This document shows, piece by piece, positions 1 to 6,479 of a DNA stretch of 8,452 bases. Source of the stretch: Selenomonas sp. (lineage in GTDB: Bacteria > Bacillota > Negativicutes > Selenomonadales > Selenomonadaceae); assembly GCA_003518745.1 (NCBI GenBank), contig DOYB01000004.1, positions 1 through 8,452 on the forward strand, in the 5' to 3' direction. Each line of letters begins with the position of its first letter. Position 1 is the first letter of the stretch. The notes beneath the pieces are model-generated. The model was not told the origin of the DNA and ran no database searches. It saw nothing but the letters and a program-made list of their open reading frames with translations. Both the position numbers and the translations under genes were made by a program.

Positions 1-167
1 ACAAGGTCCACGATTTCCTGCTGCAACGTGCCAATGCACTTCATGCCGGAGTTTGCCTTCAATATGCGGACATCCGTATCCTTTTCCAGGATGTATTCTG
101 CCATCTGCAGCATCATATCATCGTCATCAACTATCAATACGGTTTGCTTTTTTACATCTGCGCCCAT
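1..167 (-). CDS. Response regulator, receiver domain (N-terminal fragment, runs off left edge)
   Basis: Reading the minus strand from the ATG at 167 gives 55 residues beginning MGADVKKQTVLIVDDDD. The hydrophobic beta-1 strand (QTVLIV) followed by an acidic cluster (Asp14-Asp17) is the phosphorylation pocket of a CheY-like receiver domain. The sequence stops at IVDL, where the next strand should carry the phospho-accepting Asp, so that residue lies outside the window. The start is supported by a purine-rich ribosome binding site (GGAAGGTGG) a few bases upstream. The in-frame context excludes the other ATG at 183, which is in a different frame. The output domain, and hence the regulated process, cannot be seen. 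The gene diverges from rplM and probably belongs to a separate two-component operon to the left. Confidence 0.85.
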   Translation of the reverse strand, partial: MGADVKKQTVLIVDDDDMMLQMAEYILEKDTDVRILKANSGMKCIGTLQQEIVDL

Positions 168-210
168 ACAATCCACCTTCCATGCTTCGACGACCACTCA
201 ATATACATTG

Positions 211-239
211 ATTATAACCTAAATATATTGCAAAAGCTA
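211..239 (-). promoter_or_regulatory. Candidate promoter of the response regulator gene
   Basis: On the minus strand a perfect TATAAT -10 box occupies 216-211. At 17 bp upstream there is only a poor -35 (TAGCTT, 239-234). Transcription would start near 204, leaving a leader of about 37 nt that contains the GGAAGGTGG ribosome binding site. The strong -10 and sensible spacing to the gene support the call. The weak -35 suggests that an activator may be needed. Confidence 0.4.
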
Positions 240-307
240 GTACCATAACGCGGTTTAGAGAAAAACCTGCCATAACATCATTCAAATAAAATGAAGGAAA
301 AAAACCG

Positions 308-336
308 TTGACTTTTCTCATGCATTTTATTAGAAT
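308..336 (+). promoter_or_regulatory. Sigma-A promoter of rplM-rpsI
   Basis: TTGACT at 308-313 and TAGAAT at 331-336 are separated by exactly 17 bp. Each differs from the consensus (TTGACA / TATAAT) at one position. The predicted start near 343 gives a leader of about 90 nt before the rplM ATG. A strong promoter is what a ribosomal-protein operon needs. Confidence 0.8.
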
Positions 337-342
337 ATTTTA

Positions 343-432
343 GTATGATGTTGCAGGCGGATATCCATAGCCCCGGAGCTGTCAGCAGCGTTGCACGTAT
401 TATTCATTGAAATAACAGGGGAGGGATATCGC
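343..432 (+). promoter_or_regulatory. Structured leader of rplM, possible L13 autoregulatory element
   Basis: The leader can fold back on the ribosome binding site. Bases 358-366 (GCGGATATCC, with one bulged G) pair with 424-432 (GGATATCGC), directly abutting the ATG. CCCC at 371-374 pairs with GGGG at 418-421, which is part of the Shine-Dalgarno. Inside are two hairpins: GCTG-TCAG-CAGC at 378-389, and TTATT/AATAA at 400-404/411-415. Autoregulatory leaders upstream of rplM are known in Firmicutes (the L13 leader family). I cannot tell whether this is a member of that family or a lineage-specific equivalent. The pairing is seen in the sequence; control by L13 is inference. Confidence 0.45.
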
Positions 433-873
433 ATGAAGACGACGTTTATGGCTAAAGAGTCCGAAGTCGAGCGCAAATGGTATGTTGTAGACGCCGAAGG
501 CCAGACGGTAGGCAGACTTGCTGCTGAGGTCGCGAAGGTTCTTCGCGGTAAAAATAAACCTATCTTCACACCGCATGTAGATACAGGAGATTATGTCATT
601 GTCATCAATGCGGAGAAGGCAGTATTTACGGGAAAGAAACTCACGGATAAGATTTATTTCCGTCATTCCGGATATCAGGGTGGTACCACCTTCACTTCGG
701 CAGGTCAGATGATGCAGAGGTTCCCGGCACGTGTTATCGAGCATGCCGTCAAGGGAATGCTGCCGAAGAACAGCCTTGGAGCTAAGCAGTTCCGCAAGCT
801 CAGTGTTTACGTTGGCGGGGAGCATCCCCATGCCGCGCAGAAGCCTGAGAAGCTTGAGTTGAACATCCGCTGA
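433..873 (+). CDS. rplM: 50S ribosomal protein L13
   Basis: The gene encodes 146 residues, close to the usual ~142-147 of bacterial L13, an early-assembling 23S rRNA-binding protein of the large subunit. The N-terminal part (RKWYVVDAEGQTVGRLA, residues 14-30) and the family signature around residues 106-128 (VKGMLPKNSLGAKQF...LSVYVGG) are clear. The ATG at 433 was chosen because GGGGAGGG lies about 7 nt upstream. An in-frame ATG at 391 has no such site and would add 14 residues not typical of L13. The gene is first in the rplM-rpsI operon, 24 bp ahead of rpsI, a conserved pairing in bacteria. Confidence 0.97.
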   Translation: MKTTFMAKESEVERKWYVVDAEGQTVGRLAAEVAKVLRGKNKPIFTPHVDTGDYVIVINAEKAVFTGKKLTDKIYFRHSGYQGGTTFTSAGQMMQRFPARVIEHAVKGMLPKNSLGAKQFRKLSVYVGGEHPHAAQKPEKLELNIR

Positions 874-897
874 TAATCTGGAAGGAGGAACATATAA

Positions 898-1290
898 ATG
901 GCACAAGTAAGCTATTACGGCACTGGCCGCAGAAAGACCTCCGTTGCCCGTGTGCGTCTCGTTCCGGGTGAAGGCAAGGTCACGATTAACGGCCGTGACA
1001 TGGAAGAATATTTCGGTCTCAAGACCCTCGAGCTTATCGTTCGTCAGCCGCTGGTTCTGACGGAGAACAATGATAAGTTCGATGTTATCGCAAACGTCGC
1101 AGGCGGCGGCACCACCGGTCAGGCAGGTGCAATTCGCCACGGCATCACCCGTGCTCTCATGGAGCTTGATGCTGAGCTGCGTCCGGCTCTCAAGAAGGCC
1201 GGCTTCGTAACCCGCGATCCCAGGGAAAAAGAGCGCCGCAAGTACGGTCTCAAGAAAGCCCGCAAGGCCAGCCAGTTCTCGAAGCGTTAA
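898..1290 (+). CDS. rpsI: 30S ribosomal protein S9
   Basis: The gene encodes 130 residues, the normal length for bacterial S9. The N-terminal YYGTGRRKTSVARVRL and the glycine-rich GGGTTGQAGAIRHGI (residues ~69-83) are family hallmarks. The very basic tail ending in QFSKR is the extension that in ribosome structures reaches the P-site tRNA. The ribosome binding site GAAGGAGGA sits about 7 nt before the ATG. The gene is co-transcribed with rplM and followed at once by a strong terminator. Confidence 0.97.
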   Translation: MAQVSYYGTGRRKTSVARVRLVPGEGKVTINGRDMEEYFGLKTLELIVRQPLVLTENNDKFDVIANVAGGGTTGQAGAIRHGITRALMELDAELRPALKKAGFVTRDPREKERRKYGLKKARKASQFSKR

Positions 1291-1302
1291 TTCCGAAGCT
1301 CG

Positions 1303-1335
1303 AAGCTGTCGATTTTTCGACAGCTTTTTTCTTTT
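1303..1335 (+). terminator. Intrinsic terminator of rplM-rpsI
   Basis: A perfect 10-bp stem (AAGCTGTCGA at 1303-1312 with TCGACAGCTT at 1317-1326) closes a TTTT loop and runs into a T-tract (CTTTTTTCTTTT). On the opposite strand the same stem is not followed by a T-run, so it should serve the plus strand mainly. The minus-strand operon ending at 1371 has no clear terminator of its own between 1371 and this stem. Confidence 0.93.
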
Positions 1336-1370
1336 GTCATTTTGTCAGAAACTTTCATCTTGACTTATTA

Positions 1371-2234
1371 TCAATCACACAGAACCCCCATGCCACGAGC
1401 ATTCCCTGATTGACGCAGAAGCTCCAAGACTTCACTGTGGATGATGATCTCCTTCGCAAAATCCCAAAGATAGTCCTCAAAAATCATATGCTTCTCACAC
1501 AGCCGCCAAAGCCTGTCAAGATTCTCCTGCCTGTCAATATCATATTCTATGCGGTGGAGAATCCAAGATAGTTCTCGTCTTATCTCCGGCGTATATAAGC
1601 TTTTGAGATTTGCCACAGCGGCTGTGGAACGCGCCGCCATTACCATCCATATCTCTGTTCCGAGATCATTGCTGAAATCAGCGAAGCCCATAGCCTCCCA
1701 CTCCGCTGGACCCTCCCCTTCCTCCTGCCGTAAGGGCGCAAAGGAAATCTCCTTGAATATGGCATCGTTCAGCAGACGCACCACCTCAGGCTTAGCATAG
1801 AGCCTTTCCTCCCTCTCATGGAAGAAGCCTTCCCGTAAATCCTGCAATATACGCCAATAACGAATATTTCTGAACTGGGTTACCATAAATCCTGTGTCCT
1901 TCAGGAGCTTCCCAAGGACTGCCAAGGTTTCATAGGGTGTAAATGCTGCGGTAAGACAGGGTTCTGCCAAAATCATATCGAAGCTGCCATCGGAAAAAGG
2001 CAAGTCATCCCGTCTAAAGTCAAGAAAATACCATTCAATTCCGAGATTAGCGCACTCATCTGACTCAGCAGCCGGCTCAAAGGCAGTAACAACAGAAATC
2101 TGCGCGGAAGGAAGCAGCGCCCTCAATTCCTTCAGATAGAATAGACTCTCTATGACCAACACCCTAATGGGCTGTGGATTTTGCGAAATGAACCCCAAGA
2201 GCCCTTCTCGGTTTACCAACGTATCACTCATCAT
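1371..2234 (-). CDS. Divergent class I SAM methyltransferase-fold protein, last gene of the operon
   Basis: The gene encodes 287 residues. Residues ~23-120 alternate strand and helix as in a Rossmann-type methyltransferase: strand 1 IRVLVIES (23-30), a second strand QISVVT (45-50), and the typical post-motif LPFSDGSFDMILAEP (78-92). A later strand is GFMVTQF (115-121). The glycine-rich SAM loop after strand 1 is missing (ESLFYLKEL instead of GxGxG), so it may bind SAM differently or be inactive. Residues ~205-287 form an additional, probably helical domain of unknown role. The ATG at 2234 follows GGGAGCGAAGGA. The next codon is also ATG, and an in-frame TTG at 2270 is possible but lacks a good ribosome binding site. 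The start overlaps the glycosyltransferase stop by 11 bases, so translation is likely coupled. A role in modifying a glycan or glycoprotein is inferred from this neighbour only. Confidence 0.7.
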   Translation of the reverse strand: MMSDTLVNREGLLGFISQNPQPIRVLVIESLFYLKELRALLPSAQISVVTAFEPAAESDECANLGIEWYFLDFRRDDLPFSDGSFDMILAEPCLTAAFTPYETLAVLGKLLKDTGFMVTQFRNIRYWRILQDLREGFFHEREERLYAKPEVVRLLNDAIFKEISFAPLRQEEGEGPAEWEAMGFADFSNDLGTEIWMVMAARSTAAVANLKSLYTPEIRRELSWILHRIEYDIDRQENLDRLWRLCEKHMIFEDYLWDFAKEIIIHSEVLELLRQSGNARGMGVLCD

Positions 2235-3690
2235 TCCTTCGCTCCCGGATAACAGCAAAATTTTCCTCAAGCTCCCTCATCCATGTCTCTGCCCCCATCA
2301 AAGGAGACTGCTCCAGCTGTCTGCGGAGATTTTTACGAAGCAGCCGCCTTCGCGGTACATCCTCCATCAGGGCTACTGCGTTTGCCACATATTCATCACG
2401 ATTATCCGCCACAAATTCTGAAAGACCCGCCGCCTCCAGAATACTCATCCCAAACCGTGAACCGTGACGTGTTCCGGCAAGGGTTATAACAGGCACTCCC
2501 ATGTATAATGCGGTACAGGTCATGGCTCCGCCGGGATATGGCCAAGGGTCCAGCATTACGTCAACATCAGCTATGGACCTCAGGTACTCGTTTTCTCCCT
2601 TCCTGACATCCACGCGATTCATGGGAAACCCGGCCTCCACGACTCTATTCTCCATGCTTTTTTTTCGCGAATCCATTCCAGTGGTATCCTGAAGCACAAG
2701 CCTTGCCTCCGGAAACCCAATTAGAATCTCCCGGAAGGTTTCAAGAACCTCACCGTTGAGCTTCATGAAATTGTTGAAACAGCCAAATACAAAAGTCTCT
2801 CCATTCAATCGTTCAGCGGAGGGAGTACTCCTCATAGCTTCGTCGGGCACAAAAGCAAAGGCCGAACTCAGCCTGAGCAGTTTTTCTGAAAACTGTGCTT
2901 CCATCCCTCTTGGCACCAAGATTTCATCCGTCAGGAAATAATCCATAGACGGAAGGCCTGTGGTATCAAAATAACCGATTCCCGAAATCTGTACAGGCGC
3001 AGGGCGATAACTCATTACCTGAAGAGTAGTTCCCCCAGCGCTATGTCCTCCCAAATCAAAAAGTATATCGAGCTCATCCTGCTGAATCAGGATTGCCCCT
3101 TCCTCCAGCGAGAGTTCTTCAATACACCGATATACCTTTACTCCATCCTTCACATGCTTGGTAAAAGCGTCCTCCCTAATGGACATGCTATAGCAGTAGA
3201 CCTCGAAGCGGCTCCTGTCATATCCGGTCAGCATTACATCATAGAACCTGGCCGCGGACCTTTCCAAAAAATCGGGGGCTATATAACCTATCCTCATTTT
3301 TTCGTGACGCTCATGCTCAAGGGGCGGCAGCGGCTCAACATCCCTGTAAAGACTTCCATAGATGAAATGCTGCCCTCTCAGCCAATCGTTGGAAAGCCCC
3401 GGCAAATAGTGGAGGGCAAAGAGATAATTTGAGAAATGCTCCCTTTGGCTCCTTAGATAGATATCACTTTGAGCCGCCTGCAGATATGCCTGCACCGAGC
3501 CTTCTCCATCCGCCATATCGTGAAAGCAGGCTCCTATCATTTCATGGAGCCTCCATCCATCGCGGCTTAGAGATTCCTCCGAGGCGCTTTCCAGTAATTC
3601 CTTCAGCACCACAAAGGCCTCCTCCGGCCTACCGGCCTCAAGAATGGCTCTTGCCTTCTCCACTTCCTCCATATCATATACATCGCTCAT
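2224..3690 (-). CDS. O-GlcNAc transferase-like glycosyltransferase (GT41 / SPINDLY type)
   Basis: The gene encodes 488 residues. Residues ~1-95 are helical and repeat-like (EEVEKARAILEAGRPEEAFVVL..), resembling a short TPR region that would present the acceptor. The catalytic half carries GT41 signatures: RIGYIAPDF (133-141), GGHSAGGTTLQ (214-224), and YRPAPVQISGIGYFDTTGLP (228-247) followed by MDYFLTDE. Further on are FNNFMKLN (305-312), with Lys310 matching the UDP-contacting lysine of OGT, and DPWPYPGGAMTC (381-392) followed by GVPVITLAG. It should transfer a sugar from a UDP-sugar to Ser/Thr of a cytoplasmic protein; in bacteria such enzymes often act on flagellin or adhesins, but no target is visible here. 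The histidine usual in the DFxxH motif is Arg144. The start ATG has GAGG 6 nt upstream and overlaps the previous stop by 4 bases. Confidence 0.85.
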   Translation of the reverse strand: MSDVYDMEEVEKARAILEAGRPEEAFVVLKELLESASEESLSRDGWRLHEMIGACFHDMADGEGSVQAYLQAAQSDIYLRSQREHFSNYLFALHYLPGLSNDWLRGQHFIYGSLYRDVEPLPPLEHERHEKMRIGYIAPDFLERSAARFYDVMLTGYDRSRFEVYCYSMSIREDAFTKHVKDGVKVYRCIEELSLEEGAILIQQDELDILFDLGGHSAGGTTLQVMSYRPAPVQISGIGYFDTTGLPSMDYFLTDEILVPRGMEAQFSEKLLRLSSAFAFVPDEAMRSTPSAERLNGETFVFGCFNNFMKLNGEVLETFREILIGFPEARLVLQDTTGMDSRKKSMENRVVEAGFPMNRVDVRKGENEYLRSIADVDVMLDPWPYPGGAMTCTALYMGVPVITLAGTRHGSRFGMSILEAAGLSEFVADNRDEYVANAVALMEDVPRRRLLRKNLRRQLEQSPLMGAETWMRELEENFAVIRERRNDE

Positions 3691-4850
3691 GATTGACCTC
3701 TATCCTTCAGCCGAAATAACGCGATTTCCGGTGGGCAGCCAAATCTGTAAGGAAACCAGCTTCCATTCCCCACATGGACATAACCCAGACAGTCACCCTT
3801 CCTTACCATGCCCCGAGTGTATTTGAAGATGGGAAATATCGGAATCCCGAAAATCCCCACCTGACCGCCATGAGTATGCCCCGTAAGCGTCAGCGGCACA
3901 CCGTATTCTGCGGCATTGTCGATATATTCCGGATGATGTGCAAGCAGAATACATACCGCATTTTCCGGAACTCCTTCCATTGCCTGATCCATGAAAGACT
4001 TCTTTTTTGCCTGAAAGGCCTCTCCCATTACCCCCATGGGATAATCCACCCCCGCGAACACAAGTGGACGTTCTTTATCAAGAACAGTTTCCGAGCGGTT
4101 CACAAGCACATGTATGCGTGTGTCTTTTAGACACCGTTCCACCAAATCAATGCCGCGATGATGCTCATGGTTGCCGTGACAGTACCAGATTCCTTTCGGA
4201 AAGGCATCCGCGAAGCTGTCCACTATGCGCACGGCCTCCGGCGTCATCTGAGCGTTATCAAATATATCTCCCGTGATGGCCAGCACATCGGGCTTCAGCT
4301 CCGCGATTTGTGCCAGCAAGTCCCGAAGCCGTTCCAGTGAAAAGAACATTCCAAGGTGAACATCACTGATTTGAGCTATGGAAAAGCCTTGAAAGGCTGC
4401 GGGAAGATTCTTCACCGGAATATCGTAGCTATTCACTACCGTTTCGTTTCTCTCCCATACTCCCCCATAAGTTCCCGCCGCAAAGGATATTAATGGATAA
4501 ATCATGGCATGGCCAAGAATCAAGCGGCGTCTCTCATAGTCCACAGGTGTTTTGGTGCTGAGCAGCCGACGTATGCGCCGAAAGCCCAAAGCCCCAAGTA
4601 CCAGAACACAGAAGAAGAACTGGGTCATCAGGATGATTGAGAAGAATGCGATTGCAGTCCCGCCCCATGATACATCCCGTAAAAATTTCGGGCCGATAAG
4701 AACTCCCGCAAGCATCAGCCCATCTAAAACAAGGAGCAGCGTACGTACGCGTTTCCGCCCGCTGCTCTCCCATACAAAGCCTGTCAGCCAGTAGGAAATT
4801 CCAAAAAGTATAGTCATCAGGACTGCCAGAATGACAAGAAACATTACCAT
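3687..4850 (-). CDS. Membrane-anchored calcineurin-like metallophosphoesterase
   Basis: The gene encodes 387 residues. The first ~125 contain about four hydrophobic segments (roughly 3-23, 37-53, 64-88 and 110-126). The catalytic domain follows from ~150 to the C-terminus. All metal-binding motifs are present: SDVHLG (Asp163, His165), TGDIFD (Asp195), HGNHEHH (Asn227, His228), LAHHPE (His305) and GHTHGGQVG (His325, His327). The arrangement matches the YkuE/YaeI-like group of membrane phosphoesterases, some of which act on lipid-linked substrates. The substrate here is unknown. A GAGGTAGGA ribosome binding site precedes the ATG at 4850; a second ATG two codons later is a less likely start. The gene lies 11 bp after the small upstream gene and overlaps the glycosyltransferase start by 4 bases (ATGA), so the genes are probably co-expressed and coupled. 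Confidence 0.88.
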   Translation of the reverse strand: MVMFLVILAVLMTILFGISYWLTGFVWESSGRKRVRTLLLVLDGLMLAGVLIGPKFLRDVSWGGTAIAFFSIILMTQFFFCVLVLGALGFRRIRRLLSTKTPVDYERRRLILGHAMIYPLISFAAGTYGGVWERNETVVNSYDIPVKNLPAAFQGFSIAQISDVHLGMFFSLERLRDLLAQIAELKPDVLAITGDIFDNAQMTPEAVRIVDSFADAFPKGIWYCHGNHEHHRGIDLVERCLKDTRIHVLVNRSETVLDKERPLVFAGVDYPMGVMGEAFQAKKKSFMDQAMEGVPENAVCILLAHHPEYIDNAAEYGVPLTLTGHTHGGQVGIFGIPIFPIFKYTRGMVRKGDCLGYVHVGNGSWFPYRFGCPPEIALFRLKDRGQS

Positions 4851-4861
4851 CTAATCCTACC

Positions 4862-5077
4862 TCAATCCGATCTGCTGATTGCAATTACGGAAGGTCCCGC
4901 AACATTCGTTATGCGGTATTCCTCCATGGGTCTCACACTGGAGCCATACTGCTCCTTCAGCCTCATATAGGCCATTTCCGCCGATGTGGCCATGATGGCA
5001 GCCCACTCAATATCTCCCTTGCGGCCGGGAGTTTTCGCCTGAAAATCAAACATATTAAAATATCTTGGCAATCTCAT
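4862..5077 (-). CDS. Small protein of unknown function, first gene of the minus-strand operon
   Basis: The gene encodes 71 residues, beginning MRLPRYFNMFDFQAKTPG. I do not recognise the family. The protein is soluble-looking, with a probable central helix (EWAAIMATSAEMAYMRLKEQ, about residues 24-43) and no signal peptide or cysteine. Its reality is supported by a full GGAGG ribosome binding site, by an in-frame stop just upstream of the start, and by its position 11 bp before the phosphoesterase. That gene's ribosome binding site overlaps this gene's stop codon. GGAGG lies only 2 nt before the ATG but 8 nt before the third codon, TTG (5071-5069). Initiation at that TTG, giving 69 residues starting at PRYFN, is therefore a serious alternative. 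No convincing promoter was found in the 167-bp divergent gap upstream. Confidence 0.65.
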   Translation of the reverse strand: MRLPRYFNMFDFQAKTPGRKGDIEWAAIMATSAEMAYMRLKEQYGSSVRPMEEYRITNVAGPSVIAISRSD

Positions 5078-5244
5078 CGCCTCCGTTCAAGTGCTACTAT
5101 CCCATTTAATATTTCTACAACAAAGACTAAAGTCCTGCCTATCCCGGCTTTTGCAAAAAAATGCCAATGTCGTGAAGGATTTTTCTAACTCACGTCGAAT
5201 TCGAACAACGTACAGGTTCACTAATTGTAGGAGAGGAGATATCT

Positions 5245-6186
5245 ATGCATACTATCAAGAATTTTCTTTTTCGAAGCCTGCTTACCCTGTGCCTTATACT
5301 GACGTGTACCTCGGCAAATGCCGGTGCCGCGGAAATGGACGGAATGTCCACCTTCAGAGAGGCATATTTCGCCAATCCCCCACAAAGCCACCAATTCGAA
5401 ACCACCGCCACCTTTTTTGGCCCCACTTTCCACCTTGATGCCAAAATGTGCGGAGAATGGAACAGCAATGGAACCTTATGGTGCGGCGGTGAGATTGATT
5501 TTGATGACACAGACTTGAAAACCGGTCACACCAGTAAAAAGAACATTCCTGTTTACATGGAATATTCAGGAGACAGCCTTTACTTCTACGGTAAGGATAA
5601 AAACGTATGGCAGCGTGAGCAAATCATGGGGATTCCGATGTGGATTGCCTATTTGATAAAGAGCCGCGACATGGCCGTGTTGGAAGAAAATGCCTCTGCG
5701 GTACAATCCGTAAGACTCAACAAGGACGACGGCACCCAGCAGCAAATGCAGATTGTCCTGAATGGCCCGAGACTGGCAGAGCTGACCCGCAGCCATGGTA
5801 TGAAAGGTTCCGATATGGATCGGCAGTTCGCGGAGTATCTGGCTCAGGCTATGGAACAAACAAGTATTGAAGTAGCATGGGTGGTTGACAAGAACACCAA
5901 GCAGACTATAACCCTGAGCGCAAATCTCACTGAGCTTATGAGAAATTATGCCAAGTCCATACTTCAGGCAAGCTATGAGTCAAAGTTGACCCTAAGCACG
6001 GATGATCAGGACTTCTATAAGACCATAGGGTATTACTGCAACCTCAATTTCTATTGCAACAGAACCAACTCACAGCCAAAGATAAAGGGAGCATACGATA
6101 TTGGACGTATGGCCAAAAACTCCTCCACTGACGGCAACACCCTTGATACCCTTAGGAATGAAGCCGTTAATGCTACTGTCCGTTAA
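5245..6186 (+). CDS. Secreted protein of unknown function with two cysteine pairs
   Basis: The gene encodes 313 residues with a clear signal peptide: basic start (MHTIK, Arg10), hydrophobic core around residues 11-20, and a signal peptidase I site after ANA (residues 24-26) or two residues later. The cysteine at 21 is preceded by Thr, so it is a poor lipobox and a lipoprotein is unlikely. The mature part resembles small periplasmic beta-rich proteins. It has two cysteine pairs, Cys69/Cys80 (MCGEWNSNGTLWCGG) and Cys265/Cys271 (YYCNLNFYCN), that could form disulfides outside the cytoplasm. No catalytic motif is visible. The start has an excellent ribosome binding site (GGAGAGGAG, 6 nt before ATG). 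The gene stands alone, divergent from the glycosyltransferase operon and closed by a hairpin downstream, so no partner can be named. Confidence 0.8.
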   Translation: MHTIKNFLFRSLLTLCLILTCTSANAGAAEMDGMSTFREAYFANPPQSHQFETTATFFGPTFHLDAKMCGEWNSNGTLWCGGEIDFDDTDLKTGHTSKKNIPVYMEYSGDSLYFYGKDKNVWQREQIMGIPMWIAYLIKSRDMAVLEENASAVQSVRLNKDDGTQQQMQIVLNGPRLAELTRSHGMKGSDMDRQFAEYLAQAMEQTSIEVAWVVDKNTKQTITLSANLTELMRNYAKSILQASYESKLTLSTDDQDFYKTIGYYCNLNFYCNRTNSQPKIKGAYDIGRMAKNSSTDGNTLDTLRNEAVNATVR

Positions 6187-6281
6187 AAATCAGGCGGTAT
6201 CAACGCAGAGCCTTGAAGGTTAATAGCTTATATTTTCGGGCAAGCAGGTACATTCCTGTTTTCGACAGTTAAAGGACGACC

Positions 6282-6323
6282 AAGAGCCGGAACCACCATA
6301 TTTTATATGGGAGTCCGGCTCTT
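6282..6323 (+). terminator. Stem-loop, probable terminator of the secreted-protein gene
   Basis: AAGAGCCGGA at 6282-6291 pairs perfectly with TCCGGCTCTT at 6314-6323. The stem continues through a small internal loop with CCATA (6296-6300) pairing to TATGG (6306-6310). The following bases (AGTTTGTATTT) are T-rich but interrupted, so termination could be partial. It lies 96 bp after the stop codon. Confidence 0.6.
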
Positions 6324-6366
6324 AGTTTGTATTTGAAATGTTGCATGGGGAATATACCCCAAAAGG

Positions 6367-6429
6367 CGACTCTCTCTATTTTTTGTCAACCATTTTACGA
6401 TAAGCGTTGACAAAAGAGTGCCAGAGTCG
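6367..6429. promoter_or_regulatory. 63-bp symmetric dyad over the bioB promoter, candidate biotin-repressor operator
   Basis: TTTTGTCAAC (6381-6390) and GTTGACAAAA (6406-6415) form a perfect inverted repeat with a 15-bp spacer. A second pair, CGACTCT (6367-6373) and AGAGTCG (6423-6429), shares exactly the same centre at base 6398. The inner half TTGTCAACC resembles the BirA half-site (TTGTnAACC...GGTTnACAA) found before biotin genes. The right half ends in CG rather than GG, and the spacing is 2 bp shorter than in the E. coli operator. The dyad covers the -35 box of the promoter candidate, as expected for a repressor site. The symmetry is seen directly; binding by BirA is inference. Confidence 0.5.
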
Positions 6430-6435
6430 TATCTT
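6407..6435 (+). promoter_or_regulatory. Candidate promoter of bioB
   Basis: A perfect -35 TTGACA (6407-6412) is followed after 17 bp by TATCTT (6430-6435, four of six -10 positions). The start would be near 6442, giving a leader of about 188 nt that includes the IS-derived hairpin. A weaker alternative nearer the gene is TTGGTG (6548-6553) with TACAAA (6572-6577) at 18-bp spacing. Confidence 0.5.
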
Positions 6436-6479
6436 GTTTATCGAAAGAAAAACAAAAAGCTTACTGTTTTCACTCAAGC

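Noticed and set aside
400..1140. 246-residue minus-strand open frame opposite rplM-rpsI
   Set aside because: It is the antisense shadow of two certain ribosomal protein genes, with no ribosome binding site or family resemblance.
2232..2270. TTG at 2270 as start of the methyltransferase-like gene
   Set aside because: It would lie deeper within the upstream gene without a clear ribosome binding site, whereas the ATG at 2234 has a good one.
5148..5168. Minus-strand sigma-54-like sequence TTGGCA-T(7)-GCA upstream of the glycosyltransferase operon
   Set aside because: The GG-to-GC distance is 9 bases instead of the strict 10, and no enhancer-binding protein is visible nearby.
6196..6210. GGTATCAACGCAGAG is identical to 15 bases of a widely used cDNA template-switching (SMART) primer
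   Set aside because: The match does not extend through the rest of the primer, and the sequence flows into a normal gene end and terminator. Coincidence is likely; raw reads across 6180-6215 would settle whether it is an artefact.
6347..6360. GGGG-AATATA-CCCC hairpin as a terminator
   Set aside because: The 4-bp stem is short and neither strand has a following T-run.
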